Origin: JANNFX01 sp031380225
GTDB lineage: Bacteria; Pseudomonadota; Alphaproteobacteria; Rhizobiales; Hyphomicrobiaceae
NCBI GenBank assembly: GCA_031380225.1
Contig: JANNFX010000234.1
Coordinates: 1-22,225 of the forward strand
Direction: 5' to 3'
DNA length: 22,225 bases
Position numbers and translations under genes: made by a program. The notes under the pieces were generated by a model, which was not told where the DNA came from, ran no database searches, and saw only the letters and a list, made by a program, of their open reading frames with translations. Of the stretch, positions 15,283 through 22,152 are shown one piece after another (position 1 is the stretch's first letter; each line of letters starts with the position of its first letter).

Positions 15283-16242
15283 ATGACACAACGCGATGTT
15301 GCGAGAGTTTCTGCAGCGGCTGCCTCTGTCCCGGCAAGAGGCGCGACGTCGCCCTCGATTGCATTGGCGCTCGGCGGTGGCGGAGCCAGAGGCCTTGCGC
15401 ACATTCCGATGCTTGAAGCCCTCGACGAACTCGGTATCAGACCAAAAATTATCGCTGGCACCTCGATTGGTGCCATCGTCGGCGCGGCCTATGCCTCGGG
15501 ACTTTCAGCGCGCGAAATCCGCGCCCATACCGAGGAGGCGTTGACGGTTCGTTTCGATTTGGTCCGCGAACTGTTTGCAGCCCGCGCCCGGCGCATGCCA
15601 AATCTCAAGAGCTTCTTCACGCGGCCTGTGGCGATCTTAAATCCCGATGCTTTGCTGGATATCGTTTTGCCGTCGCGGGTGGCGCGAGATTTTTCTGGGC
15701 TCGTCACACCGCTAAAAACGGTGGCGACGGATTTTTACAATCTCGAAATGCGGGTGTTTACGGAAGGCCCGTTGCGGCGCGCAGTGGCAGCCAGTATGTG
15801 CCTGCCGGCAGTCTTCGAGCCGGTGATGATCGACGGCCGTGCCTACATCGATGGCGGACTGACCAATCCCTTGCCGTATGATTTGGTCATGGACGAAGCC
15901 GATTTTACAATCGCCATAGATGTCAGCGGCGCTCCGGTGCCGCAAAGCCATCGCGCCCATCCATCGGTGACCGAAGCGTTGATGGGCAGTGCCTATATTT
16001 TTGAACGCACCATTATTCTTGAAAAGCTGAAACAACGCCAGCCGGATATTTACATCGAAGCGGGAACCAGCCATTTCCAAATGTTCGATTTGTTCAGGGT
16101 CAAGGATATCTTCGCTGCCGCATTGCCAGCCAAGGAACGCCTGAAGACCCAGATCGGGCAGATGCTGGACGCAAAAACGCTGCCGTTAATTGAGGACCAA
16201 TCCCATTTTCCCGCTGTTCACGCGGCGAGGGCAAAACTGTAG
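15283..16242 (+). CDS. Patatin-like phospholipase
   Basis: A Ser-Asp dyad lipid acyl hydrolase of 319 residues. ATG 15283 is chosen because GAGGGA lies 8 nt upstream; an in-frame ATG at 15250 lacks a good SD. The oxyanion loop GGGGARG is at 31-37, the nucleophile elbow GTSIG has S61, and the DGG motif has D190, all in the expected order. No signal peptide or barrel domain is seen, so it is probably cytoplasmic or peripheral to the membrane, like RssA-type proteins rather than secreted ExoU- or PlpD-type ones. The substrate is unknown; patatins commonly act on phospholipids or neutral lipids. Its TAG stop codon lies inside a palindromic repeat, and prs is transcribed toward it from the other side. 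Confidence 0.9.
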   Translation: MTQRDVARVSAAAASVPARGATSPSIALALGGGGARGLAHIPMLEALDELGIRPKIIAGTSIGAIVGAAYASGLSAREIRAHTEEALTVRFDLVRELFAARARRMPNLKSFFTRPVAILNPDALLDIVLPSRVARDFSGLVTPLKTVATDFYNLEMRVFTEGPLRRAVAASMCLPAVFEPVMIDGRAYIDGGLTNPLPYDLVMDEADFTIAIDVSGAPVPQSHRAHPSVTEALMGSAYIFERTIILEKLKQRQPDIYIEAGTSHFQMFDLFRVKDIFAAALPAKERLKTQIGQMLDAKTLPLIEDQSHFPAVHAARAKL

Positions 16243-16323
16243 GTTGGCGCTGAGCAAAGCGAAGCCCAACGCATGCAGCAACCGCGAAACGTTGGGCTTC
16301 GCAAGGGCTCAGCGCCACCCTGC
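16233..16323. repeat. Palindromic repeat B, copy 2, likely bidirectional terminator
   Basis: A long hairpin joins GGCGCTGAGC (16246-16255) plus GCGAAGCCCAAC (16259-16270) to GTTGGGCTTCGC (16291-16302) plus GCTCAGCGCC (16307-16316). This gives 22 paired bases with one small internal loop and a 20-nt apical loop. GTAGG at 16239-16243 includes the TAG stop of the phospholipase gene (16240-16242). Read on the minus strand, the hairpin is followed by ACAGTTTTGC, so it can end prs transcription; on the plus strand the T run is weaker. It belongs to the same family as the repeat at 12021. Confidence 0.8.
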
Positions 16324-16351
16324 GTCTTTGACGCCACCATCGCCGCACGTG

Positions 16352-17338
16352 TCAATAAAACAGGCTTGAGACGCTCTCTTCACGCGACGTCCGCGAGATG
16401 GCTTCACCGATCAGAGCGGCGATGGGCAAGATGCGAATATTCTTGGCTGCCTTAACGGCTTCCGTCGGCTGAATGGAATCAGTGATCACTAGCGACTTCA
16501 ACCTTGAGTTCTGGATCCGCGAAACCGCGCCGCCCGACAACACGCCATGGGTAATATAAGCGCTGACTTCGGTGGCGCCATTTTTGAACAGTGCTTCGGC
16601 CGCGTTCACCAACGTGCCACCACTATCGACGATGTCGTCGATTAGAACGCATTGTTTGCCGGCAACGTCGCCGATGACATTCATGACTTCGCTTTCGCCG
16701 GGCTTTTCGCGGCGTTTATCGCAAATCGCGATTGGCGCCTCGATGCGTTTAGCAAGGGCACGGGCGCGAACCACACCGCCAACGTCCGGCGAGACGACAA
16801 CGAGGTTCTTTGTATCCGTCGCCTCGTGCAGATCGCGCGCGATGGTCGGTGCCGCGAACAGGTTATCGGTCGGGATATCGAAGAAGCCTTGAATCTGGCC
16901 AGCGTGCAGGTCGAGCGTCAAAACGCGGTCGGCGCCAGCGCGCTCGATCAAGTTACAAACCAGCTTGGCAGAAATTGGCGTGCGAGGACCAGGTTTGCGA
17001 TCCTGACGAGCGTAGCCGAAGTAGGGCACAACGGCCGTGATGCGGCGCGCAGACGAGCGCTTCAACGCATCGATGAGGATCAAGAGTTCCATTAGGTTGT
17101 CGTTAGCGGGGAACGAAGTCGACTGGATGATGAAGACATCCTCACCGCGCACATTCTCTTGAATCTCGACAAATATTTCCATGTCGGCAAAGCGCTTCAC
17201 CTGGCCTTTGGTGAGCGGCAGCTTAAGGTAGTTGGCGATGGATTCTGCCAACGGCCGGTTTGAGTTTCCTGACACGATCTTCATGCGTGGCGGTTTGCTG
17301 CCGCCGGAACCATGATCGGAGCGGGCATCAAACGGCAT
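16352..17338 (-). CDS. prs: Ribose-phosphate pyrophosphokinase (PRPP synthetase)
   Basis: Makes PRPP from ribose 5-phosphate and ATP for purine, pyrimidine, His, Trp and NAD synthesis, in the cytoplasm as a hexamer. Motifs in order: MKIVSGNSNRPLAESIANYL, FADMEIFVEIQENVRGEDVF, PYFGYARQDRK, DLHAGQIQGFF, VVSPDVGGVVRARALAKR and the PRPP loop VLIDDIVDSGGTL. From ATG 17338 the product has 328 residues, with AAAGGTG about 6 nt upstream. An in-frame ATG at 17284 would give exactly the usual 310 residues but has no SD. The extra 18 residues are Gly, Ser and Pro rich. It follows the lipoprotein gene on the minus strand but is separated from it by a hairpin terminator. Confidence 0.96.
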   Translation of the reverse strand: MPFDARSDHGSGGSKPPRMKIVSGNSNRPLAESIANYLKLPLTKGQVKRFADMEIFVEIQENVRGEDVFIIQSTSFPANDNLMELLILIDALKRSSARRITAVVPYFGYARQDRKPGPRTPISAKLVCNLIERAGADRVLTLDLHAGQIQGFFDIPTDNLFAAPTIARDLHEATDTKNLVVVSPDVGGVVRARALAKRIEAPIAICDKRREKPGESEVMNVIGDVAGKQCVLIDDIVDSGGTLVNAAEALFKNGATEVSAYITHGVLSGGAVSRIQNSRLKSLVITDSIQPTEAVKAAKNIRILPIAALIGEAISRTSREESVSSLFY

Positions 17339-17377
17339 GGCGGCACCTTTGGTTCGGGGTTGGTTCCGAGAGGCTCT

Positions 17378-17413
17378 AACAAATAGGCCCGGATGGGTAA
17401 ACCGCCCGGGCCT
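17378..17413 (-). terminator. Terminator between the lipoprotein gene and prs
   Basis: An 8-bp stem, AGGCCCGG (17385-17392) with CCGGGCCT (17406-17413), has a 13-nt loop and on the minus strand is followed by ATTTGTT. It lies 33 bp after the lipoprotein stop, so prs is probably transcribed from its own promoter in the short gap or by readthrough. Confidence 0.7.
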
Positions 17414-17445
17414 CTGAAACGTCAATACTATCCGGCTTTTCGATG

Positions 17446-18528
17446 CTAACCTTTGGGCTGAGCCGGTACAGCAGCCGCCGAAGCGGACGGCAGCAGCCGG
17501 ATAATGCCTTTCGCAGCTGCCTCAGCCGCGGCGGTAGCGGTCTGACCCCAGGCGCCGTCAACAGACCCCTGCGGGATGTCGTTCTTCTGCGAAACCACAC
17601 CGAGCTTTTTGCCGGCCGGATCGACAACAGTCCAGTCGATGGCAATCGGCTGCTTGCCTTCTTTACCTTGCGCTACGGCGACTTTGCCCTCGACGCGGTA
17701 CGTTTGCGCATCCGGCGTGCTGGCTAAAGCGACGCCATTCTTGCGCAACTCGCCTTGGATGGCGGCGGCGAGCGACGAGTTACCGTCTCCTGGTGCGCCG
17801 ATAACATTCGACATCACCGTCGCCGGTCCACGGCTGATGCTGCCGGTCTGGGTCGCAGGCGCCAACGGCACTGCGGACGCGACCGGCAAAGCGGCCGGAG
17901 TTGACAGTGATGGTGACGCGGCGTTGTTCGCCATTGGCACTGATGCGGCAGCAGCCGGTGCCTGCGTCGGAAGCCAAGTTGCGACAGATGTCGCGGTCTT
18001 GCTTGCGATCAATTCGGCAACCTGAGCCGTAAGGCCGGTCCACTGGTCTTTGCCCTTGACGGCCGCAATCACTTCTTCGCCTGAGATGCGATGGACCTGC
18101 TTTTCAGCACCGTTGGTCACATCCCAGATGTAAGAAATTTTGGACTTGCCCTTGTCGAGCCCGGAAACCACGTAGCCGCGAAGCGTATATTCCGACTTAT
18201 CTGTCGGCAGTTTCGCAACGGTGATATTCTTCTTCTCGATCGCCGCTCTGAGCTGATCTTGCAGCAATTTGCCGGCCTGATCAGGTGGACCAAGCGGCAG
18301 AGCAACTGCAAACTTTGACATCTGCACTGCGGGTGCAATTGGTGACGCGGTCGCAAGCGGCGCGTCTGAGCCGTTGGAACTCAGCATGTTGCCAGTGGAT
18401 TCGCATCCGCCAAGGCCGAAGGCAGTGCAGAGTGTTAGAACGGCGAGCGTGAATGTCTTCGACATTGTCGACTGAGACTTTGCCGGCTGAGACTGGCGCC
18501 ACGCCGCAGTGTCACGATTGGTCGTCAC
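17446..18528 (-). CDS. Two-domain envelope lipoprotein of unknown function
   Basis: The lipoprotein signal is MSKTFTLAVLTLCTAFGLGGC, with the lipobox Cys at residue 42 counted from the GTG at 18528. That GTG has a very good SD (AAGGGGG, 8 nt away) but adds 21 residues before the signal peptide; the ATG at 18465 gives a normal signal peptide but no SD. The mature protein (about 320 residues) holds two copies of one domain joined by an Ala-Pro-Ser linker (187-237). Copy 1 runs about 85-186 and copy 2 about 249-346. Y114, W135 and W163 in copy 1 match Y277, W299 and W327 in copy 2 with nearly identical spacing. I do not recognise a named family. It lies 200 bp downstream of pgeF. Confidence 0.82.
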   Translation of the reverse strand: MTTNRDTAAWRQSQPAKSQSTMSKTFTLAVLTLCTAFGLGGCESTGNMLSSNGSDAPLATASPIAPAVQMSKFAVALPLGPPDQAGKLLQDQLRAAIEKKNITVAKLPTDKSEYTLRGYVVSGLDKGKSKISYIWDVTNGAEKQVHRISGEEVIAAVKGKDQWTGLTAQVAELIASKTATSVATWLPTQAPAAAASVPMANNAASPSLSTPAALPVASAVPLAPATQTGSISRGPATVMSNVIGAPGDGNSSLAAAIQGELRKNGVALASTPDAQTYRVEGKVAVAQGKEGKQPIAIDWTVVDPAGKKLGVVSQKNDIPQGSVDGAWGQTATAAAEAAAKGIIRLLPSASAAAVPAQPKG

Positions 18529-18728
18529 GATGACGTCCCCCTTAAATGACCCGCTGACTTCCGGCGGCCGGCGTACTCACACTGCGGCCTATCCTCCCTA
18601 CAAACCGGTACACGATATTCGATTTCATAGTCATGTGCCCGCCTCGCCGTCCAGACGGTTTCCGCCACACACCGCTTTTGCGGCCGCCAACTCAGGCGAA
18701 CCCAATCAAACACCTGTGGAAAGAACCG
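18529..18728. other. Gap between pgeF and the lipoprotein gene
   Basis: 200 bp with no supported gene. The minus strand carries the lipoprotein SD (AAGGGGG, 18537-18543). AT-rich sequence near 18610-18630 on the minus strand is the most likely promoter site, but no clear box pair could be assigned. Confidence 0.35.
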
Positions 18729-19502
18729 CTAGGCCACAACAATGGCAGAGATTTGGCGGCCGTAATCCGCCTCTGCCCGGTGCTGAGACCGTCTGTAACT
18801 GTAGAAAAGCGATTCGTTCCTATACGTGCAGTGAGCGCAAGCATCGACGTGCATTATGCTTGATTTCTGCAGTTCGGCTTTGACGAAAGCTGGCAAATTG
18901 AACAGCCATTTACCTTTCTGAGCCGCGGCCTTGAAGTGGCGCTTAAGGGCTGGATCCCTCGCGGCAAATTCGGCCTCGAACTCGGGTCCGACCTCGTAGG
19001 AGGTCTGGTTAATGGTTGGACCATAGGCCGCGTAAATGTTGCCACGTTTGGCGCCGAGTTCCTCCATGGCCTTCACTGTCGCCTCGAGGACGCCGCCGAA
19101 CGCGCCGCGCCAGCCTGCATGTGCCGCGCCGACGACTTTTGCGTCAGGGTCGGAAAACAACACCGGGCAGCAGTCGGCGGCCAGAATGCCAATTGCGAGG
19201 CCGCGTGTGCGGGTGACCAGTGCGTCGGCCTTAGCGAGAGCCGTGCGATCGGTTAGTTGATCGACGATAATCGCGTCAGCCGAATGAACTTGAAACACGG
19301 TCTGAACATCGCCGAGCGAACTACCGAGGTGGGACGCAACCCGTGCCCGGTTTTCAATCACAGCGACACGGTTGTCCTGCGAGCCAGCGCCGCAATTCAG
19401 CGACTTATAAAGCCCCTCGGATGTGCCACCCTGGCGCGTGAAAAAGCCATGCCGGATGCCCGGTAATATGGCGAGATTATCAGCTTGGAACGGTTCGAGC
19501 AT
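18729..19502 (-). CDS. pgeF: PgeF/YfiH-family peptidoglycan editing factor (multicopper-laccase-like fold)
   Basis: A 257-residue protein of the DUF152 (YfiH/YlmD) family. Known members remove or hydrolyse misincorporated L-Ser-containing peptidoglycan precursors (UDP-MurNAc-L-Ser in E. coli), and relatives have polyphenol oxidase or purine nucleosidase activity. The metal and active-site residues are in place: QVHSAD (H73), AADCCPVLF (C111) and GAAHAGWRG (H128), followed by YGPTINQTSYEVG and the C-terminal DACAHCTYRNESLFYSYRR. No signal peptide is visible, so it acts in the cytoplasm. It is downstream of a two-TM protein gene on the same strand (60 bp gap) and probably in the same transcript. 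Family membership is certain; the exact substrate is not. Confidence 0.93.
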   Translation of the reverse strand: MLEPFQADNLAILPGIRHGFFTRQGGTSEGLYKSLNCGAGSQDNRVAVIENRARVASHLGSSLGDVQTVFQVHSADAIIVDQLTDRTALAKADALVTRTRGLAIGILAADCCPVLFSDPDAKVVGAAHAGWRGAFGGVLEATVKAMEELGAKRGNIYAAYGPTINQTSYEVGPEFEAEFAARDPALKRHFKAAAQKGKWLFNLPAFVKAELQKSSIMHVDACAHCTYRNESLFYSYRRSQHRAEADYGRQISAIVVA

Positions 19503-19562
19503 GGGCCCTGTTTGGTTGAGGGGCCCATCAATCGGGCGATTGGGTACTTGGCATTCAAGCGC

Positions 19563-19856
19563 CTAGCCGCGGCGGAAGATCAAACTAAACAGACCTGCAA
19601 AGATCGCCAGCACGATGCGGGCGGCGATTGTGAAGAACATAAACAACAATTGCCGTTCTTCAAGCAGGACTTCGACCCAGATATTATACTTCGGATCGAG
19701 GCCAGTGCCCGTGATCGCGGATTTGAGTTCGCGCGCCCAGGCCAACATATGTGACAATGTCTCTGGTGAGTTATAACCTACGAGCCCCAGCATAACGGCG
19801 CCCAAGATCAGCGAAAAAAACAGACCGCTAACCGATAACAGTAAACGCAAGAACAT
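19563..19856 (-). CDS. Small two-TM membrane protein, unknown function
   Basis: 97 residues. TM1 covers about 3-27 (LRLLLSVSGLFFSLILGAVMLGLVG) and TM2 about 69-93 (QLLFMFFTIAARIVLAIFAGLFSLIF), ending in FRRG. The central loop, about 40 residues with the acidic stretch EVLLEERQ, may face the periplasm if the basic C-terminus is cytoplasmic. ATG 19856 has GGGGGGA about 7 nt upstream. It sits between an M48 protease gene and pgeF on the same strand, so it could be an accessory of the protease. I do not recognise a family. Confidence 0.7.
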   Translation of the reverse strand: MFLRLLLSVSGLFFSLILGAVMLGLVGYNSPETLSHMLAWARELKSAITGTGLDPKYNIWVEVLLEERQLLFMFFTIAARIVLAIFAGLFSLIFRRG

Positions 19857-19989
19857 CAGTCATCCCCCCAGGATGATCGGCATGATTGGGACCCCGTTTG
19901 GCTCCAAAGCTGGGTTCTCCCAGTTCTTCTCATATTTGTAGCACCGGCTACGGGCCAAGAATAGCGCTATTGCGGCAGCTTCTGCGGTC

Positions 19990-20973
19990 TCAGTACCAAA
20001 CGCCGGTCCAATGAATGCGCGGGCGCATGTCGCCGGGGCCGTAGCCGACCAATGAAACGCGGGGCTGCTCGGATATGACCAGAGGCTCAAATTCGAACGA
20101 CGGGTCCTGTTCATTGAGATGGGCAATGCGGTCTTCGACGGGCGGGGCAGATCGCAACAGTGACGGATGAGGGATACGGCGGCCCGGGACAGGTGGCAGC
20201 AGGTCATCGATGATCCGCCCGTGTGTGGTGGTGTCGAAGCTTTGCATGCGGCGGAGTGCAGAGACGAAGCTCAAGGCGTCACCGGTCAGTGCGACCGCCT
20301 CACGATCGGCGTCGTACTCGCGGGCGCGGGACATGCGGTCTTGCAGGAAATTGGTAAACAATGGCGCTGCGAACATCAGAACCACCAACGGCCACGTCAC
20401 CAGCTCATCGCCACCGACGCCACGGACAAGATTGATGATCGTCACGACGACGGCCAAGTACGCGATCAGCTGCGCTAATCTTGAAAGTGCGTCGGCAAAT
20501 TTGAAGACGGTCAAGTCACCGTTTCTGATATGGCTCATTTCATGGGCGATGAACGCTGCCGTTTCGCGCAATGATAAACGTCTCAACAAGCCTTCGGTAA
20601 TGGCAATCGCGGGCGCTGACTGCGTGCCGGCCGAGAACGCATTCAGGGTCAGACTTGGGATCACGTAAAAATCGGGCCGTACTTCGAGACCAGCGCGCCA
20701 GGCCAAGACATCCACGAGGCTTGATATTTGACTATCGTTGGCAGGTTGCAATTCGGCGCCATAGACGTGCATCGTCAGGCGTGCTGGTATTTCGAGATTG
20801 AAGAATAGCAGAGCCGACAGAATGAAGGCAGCTCCTGCGAGCCCGCTCGTTCCAGCCAGGCTCCAGGCCGCTAGGCACAGGCTTGCAACCAGTGCCGCGA
20901 TCAAGATCGATGAATCGATCAGGTTCTGCCGGTCATGACTTTTCTTAACTGGAAGATCGAGCGTGCGCGGCAT
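19990..20973 (-). CDS. M48-family (HtpX-like) membrane zinc metalloprotease
   Basis: An inner-membrane protease related to HtpX, which degrades misfolded membrane proteins. From ATG 20973 it has 327 residues; a GTG at 21003 would add ten. TM segments lie at about 19-61 (two close spans) and 165-212 (two spans). The zinc motif AHEMSH has H144, E145 and H148, and SRAREYDADREA has the third ligand E219. The substrate-binding region includes FYVIPSLTLNAFSAG. The C-terminal 80 residues (PPVPGRRIPHPSLLRSAPPVEDRI then a Pro- and Arg-rich tail ending GVWY) are longer than in E. coli HtpX. The motif and TM layout fit M48B or M48C; whether it is a true HtpX orthologue is uncertain. Confidence 0.88.
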   Translation of the reverse strand: MPRTLDLPVKKSHDRQNLIDSSILIAALVASLCLAAWSLAGTSGLAGAAFILSALLFFNLEIPARLTMHVYGAELQPANDSQISSLVDVLAWRAGLEVRPDFYVIPSLTLNAFSAGTQSAPAIAITEGLLRRLSLRETAAFIAHEMSHIRNGDLTVFKFADALSRLAQLIAYLAVVVTIINLVRGVGGDELVTWPLVVLMFAAPLFTNFLQDRMSRAREYDADREAVALTGDALSFVSALRRMQSFDTTTHGRIIDDLLPPVPGRRIPHPSLLRSAPPVEDRIAHLNEQDPSFEFEPLVISEQPRVSLVGYGPGDMRPRIHWTGVWY

Positions 20974-21151
20974 CAGGGGATCAGGCCATCGGAAACGGAT
21001 CACGAACGGCCCGGATTGGGCCAGTTCTGATCAATCCGAACATTCCGGCAGGGTTAGGGCACGATCAGGGGGAGCCAAGCCCGCTCTAAGGTGAATCCGT
21101 CAGATACAACCCAGTGCCAGAGTTCCAGCTCTCGCTAACGACCCATGAATT

Positions 21152-21160
21152 TGGTATAAT
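21152..21160 (+). promoter_or_regulatory. Extended -10 promoter of the nucleotidyltransferase gene
   Basis: TGGTATAAT is a perfect -10 box with the TG extension. Transcription should begin near 21167, only four bases before ATG 21171 and seven before ATG 21174, so the transcript would be leaderless or nearly so. No -35 match of note is seen, which an extended -10 does not require. Confidence 0.7.
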
Positions 21161-21170
21161 TCGGGCCAAT

Positions 21171-21827
21171 ATGATGACCAACTCCTTCCAACCTAAACTT
21201 GAAATACTTCCACTGGCGCAGCGCCGGATGTGGGAGTCGTTGTCAGCTATTCCAGACATTTTTACTCTTTACGGCGGTACGGCAGTCGCCCTGCATATTG
21301 GGCACCGAACGTCTATTGATTTTGATTTCTTTGCTGACCGTGAATTTGACCCGGCTGGTCTGTATCGGACTGTACCATTCCTCAAACGCTCGACTGTCAT
21401 ACAACAAGAGCCAAACACACTGACATGTCTTGCAGGCGACAGAGACAAGGTGAAGATTTCGTTTTTTGGCTTGCCCTATCTCGCGCGGTGCCGTGCGCCG
21501 TTGATCAGTCCTGGAAATCGGCTGAAAGTCGCGTCATTGATTGACTTAGCTGCTACCAAAGTTTCGGTGGTCCAGCAGCGTGCGCAAATGAAAGACTATT
21601 TAGATATCGCTGCTATTTTGGCCGCCGGAATTTCGTTGCCTGAAGCTTTGGCCGCTGCCAAGCTGGTATATGGCGACGCTTTCAATCCGACTCCGTCGCT
21701 GAAAGCTTTGAGTTATTTCGGCGATGGCGATCTGCCGTCACTTGACCCTGATGTCAAAGCAAGACTGGTTAAAGCAGCCGCTGCGGTAGATCCACTGCGC
21801 TTGCCGAATGTAGCCAAATCAGTTTGA
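21171..21827 (+). CDS. AbiEii/MenT-type nucleotidyltransferase, putative toxin
   Basis: A 218-residue member of the AbiEii-like nucleotidyltransferase superfamily. The signature is FTLYGGTAVALHIGHRTSIDFDFF: G35, G36 and T37, then the metal-binding pair D50 and D52. The third motif is SLIDLAATKVSVVQQRAQMKDYLDIAAIL. Relatives act as toxins of type IV or type VII-like systems or in phage abortive infection, some by adding nucleotides to tRNA. ATG 21171 (or 21174) is chosen because a perfect extended -10 box lies just upstream; a GTG at 21114 in the same frame would place the promoter inside the gene. A 95-residue partner gene follows after 31 bp. Its base composition is lower in GC than its neighbours, which suggests transfer. 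Confidence 0.85.
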   Translation: MMTNSFQPKLEILPLAQRRMWESLSAIPDIFTLYGGTAVALHIGHRTSIDFDFFADREFDPAGLYRTVPFLKRSTVIQQEPNTLTCLAGDRDKVKISFFGLPYLARCRAPLISPGNRLKVASLIDLAATKVSVVQQRAQMKDYLDIAAILAAGISLPEALAAAKLVYGDAFNPTPSLKALSYFGDGDLPSLDPDVKARLVKAAAAVDPLRLPNVAKSV

Positions 21828-21858
21828 TGTTCGACATTTGTAGTCGCGCGAGAAGCCG

Positions 21859-22146
21859 ATGACACCATTTCCTGAAACTCCTGAACTCCTCGCTGCGGCG
21901 CGCCGGATCGTCTGGTTTAAACCCGCCGAAGAAGCGCTCGCCCAACCCATTGAACTCCTCGCCTATGCCATGAAACACGCGACCGACGAGGACATGGCGC
22001 TGTTGTGGACGCATGTTGGTGAGCGAGGGATCAGAGATGCTCTGGATAGCGCCCCACCGGGAATTATTGATCCCCGCTCGTGGGCCTATTGGAACGCGAA
22101 AGTTGGCCGGTATCCGGCGCCACCTGCACCTATCCGCAATCTTTAA
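21859..22146 (+). CDS. Small partner protein of the nucleotidyltransferase, putative antitoxin
   Basis: A 95-residue soluble protein. The pattern PIELLAYAMKHATDEDMALL, then ALDSAPPGIIDPRSWAYWN and GRYPAPPAPIRNL, resembles small proteins I recall next to AbiEii-like nucleotidyltransferases, similar in layout to DUF6922. That link is from memory, not a search. It starts at ATG 21859, with GAGAAG about 3 nt upstream as a weak SD, 31 bp after the nucleotidyltransferase stop, and is probably in the same transcript. By position it is the likely antitoxin, although in many such pairs the small gene comes first. No DNA-binding motif is obvious. Confidence 0.7.
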   Translation: MTPFPETPELLAAARRIVWFKPAEEALAQPIELLAYAMKHATDEDMALLWTHVGERGIRDALDSAPPGIIDPRSWAYWNAKVGRYPAPPAPIRNL

Positions 22147-22152
22147 GACGCT

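Noticed and set aside
17339..17425. Extended N-terminus of Prs from 17425
   Set aside because: This stretch contains the terminator hairpin of the preceding gene and no SD, and Prs is normally about 310 residues.
19860..20207. 115-residue minus-strand frame overlapping the M48 protease C-terminus
   Set aside because: It begins inside the protease gene in another frame with no SD; the protease frame is clearly the coding one. The 133-bp gap after the protease holds no other supported gene.
21114..21170. N-terminal extension of the nucleotidyltransferase from GTG 21114
   Set aside because: A perfect extended -10 box lies at 21152-21160 inside this stretch, and the extension precedes the conserved domain.
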